A DNA stretch of 64,000 nucleotides from Phragmites australis (taxonomy: Eukaryota > Streptophyta > Magnoliopsida > Poales > Poaceae). The position numbers and the translations under genes were made by a program. Positions within the stretch are counted from its first letter, which is position 1. Every line of letters begins with the position of its first letter. Below are positions 1-10,100 of the stretch, one piece after another. The notes under the pieces are model-generated. The model saw only the letters and a program-made list of their open reading frames with translations. It made no database searches and was not told where the DNA came from. Location of the stretch: the NCBI RefSeq assembly GCF_958298935.1, contig NC_084939.1, forward strand, positions 21,937,501 through 22,001,500. Direction: 5' to 3'.

Positions 1-1644
1 TACATTTGAGAGATCTGAGAAATTAGTGGTGCATCAATGTATGGAGGTTGAGCTATTTATGGTGGGGGGAGGCAGGAGCATTGGATTCCCTCTTGAAGGA
101 AGGAGTAAGTGGAAGGGCTTAGAGGGTGGTAGGAGCATTGGATTCCATCTTGAAGAATGGGAAAGTTGTGGCATTGATGTTGGACAGAGATTCCATATGT
201 ATTGGTACATGTGTTGTCATTTATTTTTTGGTAAATGTTGTCTCGTGTTGTCACTTCTTGTCTAAATCCTGCGTAAGGAGACATATGTTGTCATTTCATG
301 GTTAAAGTTGAGTGTTCATATCGTTTCTACAGATTACATCAGGAAAGAGGTGATGTCGTTTAATGGTTAAAGTTCAGTAGTGTGGTCACTTTGTGATTAA
401 AGTTAGACTCCCGACAGAGTTATCGAGCAGTCACTTCGTGTATAAATAGATTTGTAAGATATACTTTTCTAGTATGTCGTGAATGGTTCATACATGGGTG
501 AGGACGATAGAAAGTAGCGTGTGGTCATGTTGGATTAAGCTATATCTATATACTGCCTCCAAGTTGATGTCGCTTCGATCGGAACAAGCTCGCCAAAGTA
601 TCCCTGACGAGCACGGCTGAGGACAGCTTTCAGCTTAAGATCATGTTGCTGCGGATCCAGTTGAAAAAACCGCATCAGCCACTTGCACACACCCGCAATG
701 GTACTCTCATTAGCTTTACTAAGACCCTTCATGACATGACGAAATTAAGACAGATCTACACCGTTAGGACCGTACCTAATTTCACCATCACCATAATATA
801 TCTAAAAAATTAATTTATCTGCCATTCCTGTAAATATCCGTAAATATAACTAATGTTAAGACGAACAAACTATATTTCTCAGTATCGGAACTAAAAAATT
901 TACCGACACCGATTCATACCTAACAATAGGTTCTTCAATAATACCCCTAACCAAACTTACCTACAAATATTACTCTATACAATCTACATTTAATAGCTAT
1001 CCTACCATGTCGGAATTAATATTCACAGTATACTAACATTTTCTAAACCCTAAATCCTAGATCATACCGTTATCATACAATGCTAATTCCTATTTCACAC
1101 AATGGTACCATACAATTATTACTGTGTACAATCTACATATTCAAACTATCATACTACAAATAATATTCTGTATTTAATTGCTATCCTACCATGTCGTAAG
1201 TAATATTGATAATTTTCTACTAAATACAATATTTTCTAAACCCTAGGTCATACATGTCTAAACTCTATGTCATACAGTGCTACTGCACTTATTAACAATA
1301 ATAAAAGTATATAAGAACTTACCGGAAATTGATCTTCAAATCCGCGAATCAAATGCAGCAGAGTTTCGCCGTGCTCTCTTCCTCTCTTCTCCTCTCCTCT
1401 CTCTTCAGAGCTTTCTTTTTTCAGATTAAAATGAGATTTACTCTCAATTTTTGCCCTTTTATAGAGAAGGGGGAGGGAGGGGAGGCGGGCGGGTAGCCTC
1501 CTTACCGTCCCCTGAGAGAGCGGTAAGGGCCCTAACCACCCTCTTAGGGGTGGTAAGAGGGGGCTGCAGGCGTCTAGTTTTACAATTTTTCGACGAGGAA
1601 TTTATTTATTTAAATTTTTAATGAAAAAATATATTAAAAAACTC
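1..1644. mobile_element. Mutator-like element, right part (cut by window start)
   Basis: The first 330 bases match 42690-42910 closely, and 1440-1644 match the right end of the complete MULE at 41438-43288. Both share runs of short GC-rich direct and inverted motifs around CCCTCT/GGGCGGT, then an AT-rich terminal inverted repeat ending in AAACTC or AAAACTC. The element ends at 1644; its left end and left target duplication lie outside the window. It carries extra AT-rich sequence at 750-1330 that the other copy lacks, so the two are diverged family members. No transposase is visible, so it is probably non-autonomous. Confidence 0.75.
535..732 (-). pseudogene. Exon-like ORF inside the MULE
   Basis: A 65-codon ORF has coding-like composition (segments KANESTIAGVCKWLMRF and LDPQQHDLKLKAVLSRA) and starts with an ATG. 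It lies inside the Mutator-like element and may be an exon of a gene carried by this element family. I cannot name a domain. A second gene-like fragment, not similar in sequence, sits in the related element at 42125-42615, also on the minus strand. Confidence 0.4.
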
Positions 1645-1653
1645 GTTGTTTCG

Positions 1654-2121
1654 TTGTCTGGCTAAGAGGCCTGGCCTGGCCCGGCCCGCCAGTAACTCGA
1701 GTCTTGCCGCAGTAGTAGTCTATGGGCCCATCTGATGTCGTGCTGAGCCCCAGCATACTGGTCCGGCTAGCTTTCTTTTTCTTTTTCTTTTTGTTTTTGC
1801 GGGGAACTAGTCTTCTTGATAGAGCAAAAAATACCACACGTTGACCAGCTAATGACCCCTTACTGCCTATAACTTGTTAGTGAGTGACAAAAATATCCCG
1901 ACCAAAAAAATGTAATTTTAAAACAAATAGGTTAATTGGAAATACTAGCAAGAGAGGCGCACTTCGCCGCGCCCGTAAGCCGAGAGAGAGAGAGAGAGCG
2001 CCCGGGAGGAAGACCGTGAAGATGGAGAGAGAGACATCGGCGAGCACACCTAGCTAATCGGTTTCCTGACTTTGCTACTCGGCGAGAGCAATAGTCCGAG
2101 GGAGAGAGGAGAGAGAAACAT
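1654..2121. other. Intergenic, low-complexity stretches
   Basis: No gene is seen. There is a pyrimidine-rich tract near 1770-1797 and a short (GA)n run near 1984-2000. The region separates the MULE end from the 119-bp tandem repeat. Confidence 0.5.
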
Positions 2122-2470
2122 AGAAGAAGGAGGTGGCGAGGATATTTTTGGGCTGACGACTAGACTCTGTGGAGGACGCTAGATTTCTTTGGACTCACGA
2201 GGGACGGGAATTGGGATGGAGTGAGAACGCTCGAAAACCTAGAAGAAGGAGGTGGCGAGGGTTTTTTAGGCCGACGACTGGAGTTTGCGAAGGGGACGCT
2301 AGATTTTTCTGGACTCGCGTATATATAGTTGGGATGGAGTGAGAAATCTCAAAAAACATGGAAGAAGGAGGTGGCAACAATTTTTTGGGCAAACGATAGG
2401 AGTCTACAGAGGGGATGTTGAATTTCTCTAGACTTACATGTATATATAGTAAATAAGGACAGGGCTAACT
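2122..2470. repeat. 119-bp tandem repeat, about 3 copies
   Basis: The phrase GAAGAAGGAGGTGGC recurs with its register base at 2122, 2241 and 2360, a spacing of exactly 119 bases. Each unit continues with a shared GACGA-rich segment, a GGGGA..GCTAGATTT segment and a GGGATGGAGTGAGAA segment. Units are diverged and the third is the most degraded. It does not code in any consistent frame. Confidence 0.8.
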
Positions 2471-2890
2471 CATCACCCCCATGAACTCTTCCCCTGCCCA
2501 CCTCCTTCCTACTCCGTTGAGTCTTCCTCCCTACGACCTTCTCAGTGTGAGTCCTCCACCGAAGTCCACACCCCGCCCCATCATCCTGTCACAACTGCTA
2601 ACACATTCACCAGTGTCACGGCTGCTTGCCAAGCCTCCACCACGCGTCACAATTTTGTACACTTCTGCTTGCCACACCTCCACCTCCCTTGCCACCACCA
2701 ACGACTGGCGGTGTCCTAGTTGCCTCACAACGAGTACAGCCACCGTCTGCTGCTACTACCTAACCGCGCGCTCCACTAACTCGCCATTGTGATGCCCCCA
2801 CCCTGTCCTGTTCCACTGCATCCAAACCTATTTATAATAATCATAACTGAGGGGATTTGTTTCTAGCTTATTCGGATCTACTTTGTTTAG
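2471..2890. other. C-rich stretch without a recognised gene
   Basis: The sequence is rich in C and CCACC motifs. A 103-codon ORF runs at 2481-2792 but looks like a composition artefact: no family resemblance, no splice context, and a comparably long ORF on the opposite strand. Confidence 0.4.
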
Positions 2891-2899
2891 GTCTTAGCG

Positions 2900-3622
2900 T
2901 CGTTGTTAATTTTTTGCATTGTGGTCATGTGAATCTTAATGTAACAATGAGAATTAATAAAGCTTTCTTTTTTTCAAAAAAGAGCATGTACCACGTTTTA
3001 ATAACTATGTCTCTAAATTTCTCTCTTTCTAGCAACCATTTTTCAAACCTAAACCTTTTCTTTTCAAAATTGACATCATCACCTGTATCAAAAAACAAAG
3101 GACTGTGGTCACTTGTTTCTCTAGGCATGACTCTGATCCTAGTTAGGGGAAATGCAACATCCCAATCTGTTGTAACAAAAATCCTATCTAACTTAGCTAA
3201 AATCAAATTATCTTGGTTATTAGCCCATGTAAAACTTCTATTAGAAGCATTTAACTCCATCAAAGACCATCTATTGACCTAGCCATTAAAGCTATCTGCC
3301 CATTTCTGATTGATTCTACTATTACTCTTATCCTTGTGAGATCTGGAAAGATTAAAATCTCCACCTATCAGACAAGGATCACTCCATGCCCCCATAACTT
3401 TATGTATTTCATCAATAAACTCCTGTGTTTTCTCGTCATAAGGAGAACCATAAACTACTACCAATTTCCAATTGAGATTGGTTTTCCTATCCTGCACCAT
3501 TAGGCTAATAGAGTTGATAATTTGTCTCCTACAGTAACATTAAAAACATCAGCCTTGAATCCTACTAAAATACCTCCAGCAGTACCTACATCCGGCAAAA
3601 AGTGCCAGTCAAAAGAGATAGA
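2900..3622 (-). pseudogene. LINE (non-LTR retrotransposon) endonuclease fragment
   Basis: Three consecutive minus-strand ORFs (3715-3500, 3500-3279, 3263-2925) together read as the apurinic-type endonuclease domain common in plant LINE polyproteins. Visible landmarks in order are FLPDVGTAGGILVGF, LVVVYGSPYDE, IGGDFNLSR, INQKWADSFN, FTWANNQDN, LAKLDRIFV and SDHSPLFFDTG followed by FRFEKWLLE. The reading frame is broken by stops between ORFs. The reverse transcriptase that should follow is missing and the sequence stops making sense below about 2925, so this is a truncated dead copy. Its upstream side ends at the solo LTR at 3623. Confidence 0.85.
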
Positions 3623-5142
3623 TGCACCGGGGTTTAGACAGGTTCGGGCCGCACGGGGGCGTAACACCCTACTCCTGTGTGAGTGCAATATCTTTCCTTG
3701 AAGGGAATTCTTCAAGGATGTGTCTGGTTACAAGGGTGTGTTGCCTACAGAGAGCTTGAGACTCCCGTGTTCTAGCTCTGCTCGAGCTTGTTTGTGATGT
3801 TCTTCGTTTCTTGATCTGAGCTTCGCTTAGTGAACTGGACTTCTGCTAGACTTCGCATTTCTTTGCCTGTCTTCCTTCGATCTTTTTTGCCTCTGAACTT
3901 TTTTTTGCGTCTTCATGTGTTCTCCATCCTTTTCTTTTATACACGCGCCGACCTCGACTTATCCTGAATGGGAAAGAGGGGGCGCGAGTGCCAAGGCGCC
4001 ACGGAGAAAGGCGTCATCATTCCGTCTTGGCGAAGTGACAGGGGCGGTGGGAAAATGCGGCGCGCATCCGACCACCCGCCACTGTGGACGTCCTCCGGCG
4101 CTATTGAGAGGGCCCACCGGGCGGCCACAGAGGCGCCCGGTGCACCCACAGAGGCGCCCGGTGCGCCCACCCTATCTTGTTCTTCTGTCAGGGCAGGGTG
4201 GCAGGCGGAACGCTTTGATCCTGGCAACGTTATCCCGAGGCACCCGGATGATACGGGACGGGACCCGTGCAATTAATGGACCCACGCCCCCCTGCCAAAG
4301 CATGGCAGGGGCTGACACTAGGGCGTGGGCAGCTGAGAATGTCAGGATGTCAGACCGCGCGTGCCTATTAAATGCGGCATTGGACCTTTGACTGGCTGAC
4401 ACCCCGCCGACGGGACCCTTCGGGTCGTCGGGCGATCTTGCGCGAACCTTCGGGGAACCAAGTGCTCGGGGGCTGCCACGTGCAGCCCCGACCACTCTCT
4501 CCCGAGAACTCCTGTAGGACCCTTCAGGGAACCGAGTCCTCGGGGGCTGCCACGTGCAGCCCCGAGCACTCTCTCCCGAGCACTTCGGTAGGACCTTCGG
4601 GGAACCGAGTCCTCGGGGGCTGCCACGGGCAGCCCCGAGCACTCTCTCCCGAGCACTTCGGTAGGACCTTCGGGGAACCGAGTCCTCGGGGGCTGCCACG
4701 CGTAGCCCCGAGCACTCTCTCCCGAGCACTTCGGTAGGACTTTCGGGGAACTGAGTCCTCGGGGGCTGCCACGTGCAGCCCCGAGCACTCTCTCCCGAGC
4801 ACTTCGGCAGGACCTTCGGGGAACCGAGTCCTCGGGGGCTGCCACGTGCAGCCCCGAGCACTCTCTCCCGAGCACTTGGCTGTTCGAATCATCGGGGGAC
4901 TATGGTACTCGGGGGTGAGTGGGAACCCTTCCGAGCACTTTCTTCCCGGTACTTGGACTCTGCGGGTCATCGGGGAACTGGGGTGTTCGGGAACCAGAGG
5001 CTGTGGCCCCGAGCACCTTCTCCCGGAACTTAGATTCTCCTCATCCTGCAGGGGGACCTCGTGGGATGGTGACACATGGCGGACGGCCGGCCTGGTCTCG
5101 GGACTCAGGGACCCCTGGTTCCCGATACACCGAAAAGGTGCC
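3623..5142 (-). mobile_element. Probable solo LTR, Ty3/gypsy type, next to a LINE remnant
   Basis: Read on the minus strand, the block starts near TGGCACCTTTTCGGTGTA and ends near CCCGAACCTGTCTAAACCCC and GGTGCA. These sequences are familiar as the two ends of a grass LTR family. The inside contains GC-rich direct repeats (see the repeat entry) and no gag or pol. No internal retrotransposon region lies next to it, so a solo LTR is the simplest reading. I could not find a clean 5-bp target duplication, so exact ends are uncertain by a few bases. Confidence 0.6.
4430..5030. repeat. 73-bp tandem repeat with internal hairpin
   Basis: The motif GGCTGCCACG occurs at 4471, 4545, 4618, 4691, 4764 and 4837, spaced 74, 73, 73, 73 and 73. 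Two more degraded units follow to about 5030. Each unit holds a dyad, GGGGCTGCCACGTGCAGCCC, and a second inverted motif around CTCGGG and CCCGAG. Each unit can therefore fold into a strong GC stem. Long ORFs on both strands here (for example 229 codons) come from the repeat period, not from a gene. Confidence 0.9.
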
Positions 5143-6379
5143 AATGTAATTATGATTGCTAACACTTGTTTTTTTTACATCTAGCTGATTCATGTTTTTG
5201 TTTTGACATTTGATTCATGGTTTTGATTCTGAAAGATTGGAAAGAGGAATTTGTCGAACAAGATGAAGGGGCTGAAGAGGGAGCGCCGTGAGGCCAAGAA
5301 AAATAGGAAGCGCTCGAGGAGGCAAAAGATCTATGTTCTAGAAAAGAAAATGCAAAAACAGGACTTCCCCGACACGGAAAGCAGCAACAAGAAGTCGTCA
5401 TCCCTAGAGAATTAGGAGTGTGGGTTAGAAACCTTGGCGAGTCCGGGAGAATTAGGTGTTCAACGTGAGGTTGGTCAGGAAGTTTTACCAGGGTTTGTGA
5501 GTCCACCACGAGAATGCATCATGTGTTTAAGGACGAAAGTTTAGGAAAACTTTTATGTCATCTTTTGATACGGTTGGTAAATCACATTGTTCATGACATC
5601 CATGATGAAAGTAAATCATAGTAAATGATACAGTTGGTAAATCATCTATTTTATTATTCCACGGTTTTGTACTCACAATAAATGATATCTTCTGTCTACG
5701 GTGGTGTGGAGAAATGAGGTGGTGTAGAAGTGGATGATGGGAAGATTGGCGAATAAAATGGCTAACAGCATAGGTAGCGGGTGGTTCGGGCTTTATACTA
5801 GTGGAGTGGAGGGAAAAGAGAGAGCGAGATAGATATGAAGATTGAGAAGACTAAGGCACGGGCAAAATGATCATTTTTTTTCTACAGCGAATTCAAATTA
5901 CGACAATAGAGCAAGGATGCTGCAAGATACTATTTTAATATCCTAGACATTGGACTTGGGCAGAGTTTGCTGAAACATACTGCAAAAGGCAAGCTCATTG
6001 GTCAGAATATACTGTGCCCTTTTTTTTTTGTCAACTCACCATATACTTAACAATGTACGCAGTTACAAGTATAGGGGTGACTCCGGACAAAACTAACACG
6101 AGACGTCGAACATGATAAATATACACTGAATATATCTCATTCATCCATTCAATCCAAATTTAGGAATAAATAAAAGGAAAATGCTTCACGTACACCGGAT
6201 CGTCCGACAGGTCTCGCTACAGTACCCCGCGGCTGCGTCGGTCGGACGTACGTGTAGCGGGGCTCTAAATAAAACTGAAACAAGGTAAAATTTTGAAATA
6301 CAACAAAAATATTTTAGTACATTGCTACTAAATAATTTGTTGCAAAAGGCCATAATAATATACAAGAGTAGGGATACAT
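5143..6379. other. Intergenic; one short basic ORF remnant
   Basis: No complete gene is seen. On the plus strand an open frame at 5242-5415 encodes a very basic segment (KGLKRERREAKKNRKRSRRQ) ending in a stop. It resembles the tail of a captured or decayed gene but cannot be assigned. The sequence at 5570-5640 repeats the phrase GTAAATCA several times. The remainder is AT-rich and featureless. Confidence 0.35.
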
Positions 6380-6672
6380 AGAGCTGTTTGGTTGAGCTCT
6401 GAGTCTAAAATTTGTTAGAATTGAGTATTTTTAGTTTTAAAAATTTGTGGAGTTAGAGTTATGAGTATATTGATAGTGTTTAGGTATAATTCTTAGAGCT
6501 GAGTATTTCTAGCTTTAGATTTGTGGAGCTGGAGATATGGATATATCGATAGTGTTTAGATAAATCATTTTATTTTTATTTTAATCTAAAAATAGAAATT
6601 TAACCATTTTATATTAATCTATAAACTAAAGATCTAGTATGGGTTAGGAGCCATAGTTCTACCAAACAAGAA
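6380..6672. mobile_element. MITE-like element, hAT-like ends
   Basis: The ends are imperfect inverted repeats: TGTTTGGTTGAGCTCTGAG on the left and, reverse complemented, TGTTTGGTAGAACTATGGCTC on the right. The interior is AT-rich and contains a roughly 75-bp internal duplication around TGATAGTGTTTAG / CGATAGTGTTTAGAT. It is about 290 bp and non-coding. The target duplication is not clear. Confidence 0.55.
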
Positions 6673-6985
6673 CTAGATTCAAGTAGAATTTTCTCTTTTT
6701 TTGCGAGTAACCTATACTATGAAAACTTGCGTAGCCTATAAATACAGTTTGAGGACTTGTTTGGTACACATCTAATTTTGCCACATCAAAGTTAAATAAA
6801 ATACGACGTGCAACAAAAGGTATGACGAACAAATTCAGCATCACAAGTGTGATAAGATTTACCTAGAAACCGAGTCTTTGATATAAAAAGTATAACAAGC
6901 TATAATTATAACATTGAACCAAATATAATTCTAAAAAATTATATCACGTCTAAGGTGGGGTGTTACAAGGTTTGGCAGCAAACAA
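6673..6985. other. AT-rich upstream region of POLD1
   Basis: A phrase near 6757 (TTGTTTGGTACACATCTAA) looks like the end of another degenerate MITE, but I could not pair it convincingly. No gene is seen. Composition shifts to GC-rich from about 6985 toward the POLD1 promoter. Confidence 0.3.
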
Positions 6986-7060
6986 ACACGCCCACGTTCA
7001 CGTCGGTCAATTTGCGTAAACCTAGCAGGGTGGCGTATTCCTGTATCTCCTCCCCTCCCG

Positions 7061-7155
7061 TATAAAACCCTACATCCCAGCGATGGCGGGAGCCCCCAAT
7101 TTCAGTCCCCGCACTTCCCGCCTCCCCTTCCCACTCCCGCTCCCTCTGTCCTGCG
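7061..7155 (+). promoter_or_regulatory. POLD1 core promoter and 5' leader
   Basis: A TATA box (TATAAAA) lies at 7061-7067 and merges with a telo-box-like AAAACCCTA at 7064-7072. An E2F-type site, TTCCCGCC, is at 7115-7122, with a related GGCGGGA at 7085-7091. Telo-boxes and E2F sites are known in promoters of plant replication and S-phase genes, which fits POLD1. Transcription would be expected to start about 25-32 bases after the TATA box, near 7090. That would leave out an upstream ATG at 7083, which has G at -3 and +4 and opens a 90-codon frame overlapping the real start out of frame. Confidence 0.6.
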
Positions 7156-10100
7156 ATGAGCTCAGGCGGACGCGGCGGCAAGCGGCGGGGCGCTCCGCCT
7201 CCGGCGCCCTCCGGGGCAGCGGCGAAGAGGGGCCACCCCGCCCCCAGTACCCCTCGGTTTCCTCCACCGGCGGCGGCGGCGGCCGCCGCGGCCACGGAGG
7301 AGGAGATGATGGACGAGGACGTGTTTCTGGACGAGACCATCCTGGCCGAGGATGAGGCGGCTCTGCTAATGCTCCAACGTGACGAGGCCTTCGCCTCCCG
7401 CCTCTCGCGGTGGAAGCGCCCCGCACTCCCCGCTGACCTCGCCGCTGGCTGCTCTCGCACCGTCGGTACGGCCCCGTCCCTCCTTCTCCCCCGGCGCGCT
7501 CCTCTCTGATCTGTGGTTGGATGGCTTCTGGGTCTCGAGTTGGGCTGGTTGGGGCCTGCGAGACTGAGAGGGGGGCGGATTGGGGTTTGGATTCAGTACT
7601 CCTCTGGCGCATTGGGAGTGATTTGCCCGTAAGCAACTGTCAATTGGATAGGATTCTCGTATTTTTGGCAATGCTGTGTTAGTTAAGTTGGTTTGATGCG
7701 GTCTGGAGCTCTGCAATCCGCAGGATCAACAACCATAGCTGCACGGAGTACGGTAGAATTCCCCGGTACGGTCATTCGGGAAGTCCCCCCGAGGACGACT
7801 CCCATACAATTCTTGCGAGAGCGAGGAGGGAACATGAGAATCTCTATTTTTTTTTTTACAAAAAAGGGAGTGGTCTTCTATCTTCTCGGCTTCTTCTTGA
7901 CTGGCTGAGAGTGGATAGAAAGTCGGGAATCTTTCCCTTTTTTATCCCTATAGGTTTTCGTTGATCCAAGCTTCCTCTGTTCGTACGAAAGGAAAGGATC
8001 CAGGATGTTTTTGTGGAGTTATTCAAGGCAATTTTGTCCAGATATGTTTTTCGAAATATAGTGTTCAGGAACTTTGGAAAAGGGTGGTTGGCGCAATTTT
8101 GGGCAAAAATGAGGAATTCTTCGTTGGATTAATCTGCGCGTTGGTTTCAGTTAGATTAATGAAGTTTCAAAATTTCCTATATTTGGGTCTCTGGGCAGTT
8201 TGGGACAGGAAGAGGGATCTGTTAAGTGTGTTGGGTGAACTGTTATAACCGTGCCTTGTTTTTTTTTTTTTATCATGTGTGGAGTGTAACTAAAAACGTG
8301 CAACTGATAAATCATGGACGTGATGTTCAAATGAAGGGTTTTGGGGGGGGGGGGGGGTTGAAATTAGTACAACTGCACTAATTCTGCTTTCATCTTCCCC
8401 TGATTTTGTCTTGAGTTTTCATAGTTCTGGCTCAAAATTCTGCTTGTGATGAGATGGATATTAGAATCGTTATAAATTTGTATTGAATCATGATATGCAA
8501 GATTGTAAAATTGCTGAATGGGTTTCTCCAACTGAAAAAAGACGTCTGTTCTCTATCAATGTATATACACTTTTGATTCACTTATGAGCTTTAAAACTCA
8601 GGAGTTGTCATTCCTCTATACATTCTGCCCTGTTTATTCAAATTCAATATTTCTATAACTAATTACTTGGGGCTATAAAGAGGAAATTTAAGTAAGAGTT
8701 ACTTATCATAACATAGATAGTCACCTAGCTGTTGTTTTAGTTCTAACCTATATGAAAATGTATTTTGGACTTTTGGCTTCATCTTACTCTTGTTACTCTT
8801 CTACTTTTGTTGGATATTCTAGCTTTTCAGCAGCTGGAGATAGATTACATTATTGGTGAGAGCCGCAAAGAATTGCTGCCCAACTCATCTGGTCCTGCAG
8901 CTATACTCAGGATTTTCGGTGTCACCAGAGAAGGTTATAATTTTGAGTAAATAAATTATCATTTATCACATGGCTTTTGCTGACATGTGATGTTATCATT
9001 TTAACTCTTTTAGGTCACAGCATATGCTGTCAGGTGCATGGATTTGAGCCATATTTCTATATCAGCTGTCCATCAGGGATGGGTCCTGATGATATTTCAC
9101 AATTTCACCAAACACTAGAGGTTTGTACTTACGATCATATCTTTAACCGAGCCTTCTACACAAACATAGTACTTTTGCAGTACATATTTCCCTTTATGTT
9201 CTCTTCATAATCTACTACAGGGGAGGATGAAGGAGTCAAATAGAAGTAGCAATGTGCCAAGGTTTGTGAAGAGAGTTGAGCTTGTGCAGAAGCAGACAAT
9301 TATGCATTACCAGCCACATCAATTTCAGCCTTTCCTCAAGATAGTAGTTGCTTTGCCTACAATGGTTGCTAGCTGTCGTGGTCAGTGGTACTTTAAGAGA
9401 CTATACAATTATTATTGTTCATTCTTGTTGATTGACCTTACTATCCTTTTATTTAATGGATAACCTAAAGAACATTTTTTGTTGCATGTCAATATATTGT
9501 TGTGCGATTTTATAATCTTTACTTTATTCTCGTCTTTTTCTGATCATCCAAGTTACTACTTCCTCTAATCCCAAATATAAGTCCGTTAGGACATCGATAC
9601 GGTCTTCGATATGACACTTTGGCTAGCTATATCTATAGAAATATATTATCTTAAATAGAAAGAGTTATATATTATGAAAGTCTTTTTCATGATGAATCTC
9701 GTAGCATCAATTATGTTGTCAATCTATATGCTTTTTTAGAAATTGATGGTCAAAGCTAAAATGGTTTGACTTAGGAAAATCCCAAATGGACTTATATTTG
9801 GGATCAGAGGTAGTAGTCACTTTCTCGCTGTTTGCTGGCTTACTTAAATGGCATATGTTTGCACATTACAGGCATCTTGGAAAGGGGCATAACAATAGAA
9901 GGCCTTGGTTCAAAGAGTTTCCTGACATATGAAAGCAACATTCTTTTTGCCCTTCGTTTCATGATTGATTGCAACATTGTTGGTGGCAACTGGATTGAAG
10001 TTCCTGCTGGGAAGTACAGGAAAGCAGCCCGCGTTATGTCCTATTGTCAGCTAGAGTTGGATTGCCTGTATCCTTCTATACTTGATTGAATGCCTTCATC

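Noticed and set aside
2857..3282. 141-codon plus-strand ORF
   Set aside because: It is antisense to the LINE endonuclease fragment, which explains the region.
4430..4900. CRISPR-like look of the 73-bp array
   Set aside because: There are no unique spacers between short repeats. The whole 73-bp unit repeats, the host is a plant, and there are no cas genes.
4172..5165. Several long ORFs (229, 213 and 177 codons) around 4.2-5.1 kb
   Set aside because: They are periodic translations of the 73-bp repeat array in an LTR and occur on both strands. No start context or domain supports a protein.
7064..7072. Telomere-like AAAACCCTA as a telomeric repeat
   Set aside because: A single unit in a promoter is a telo-box-type motif, not interstitial telomere.
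7083..7355. 90-codon ORF starting before the POLD1 ATG as a gene
   Set aside because: It overlaps POLD1 exon 1 out of frame and shows no domain. Kept only as a possible upstream ORF.
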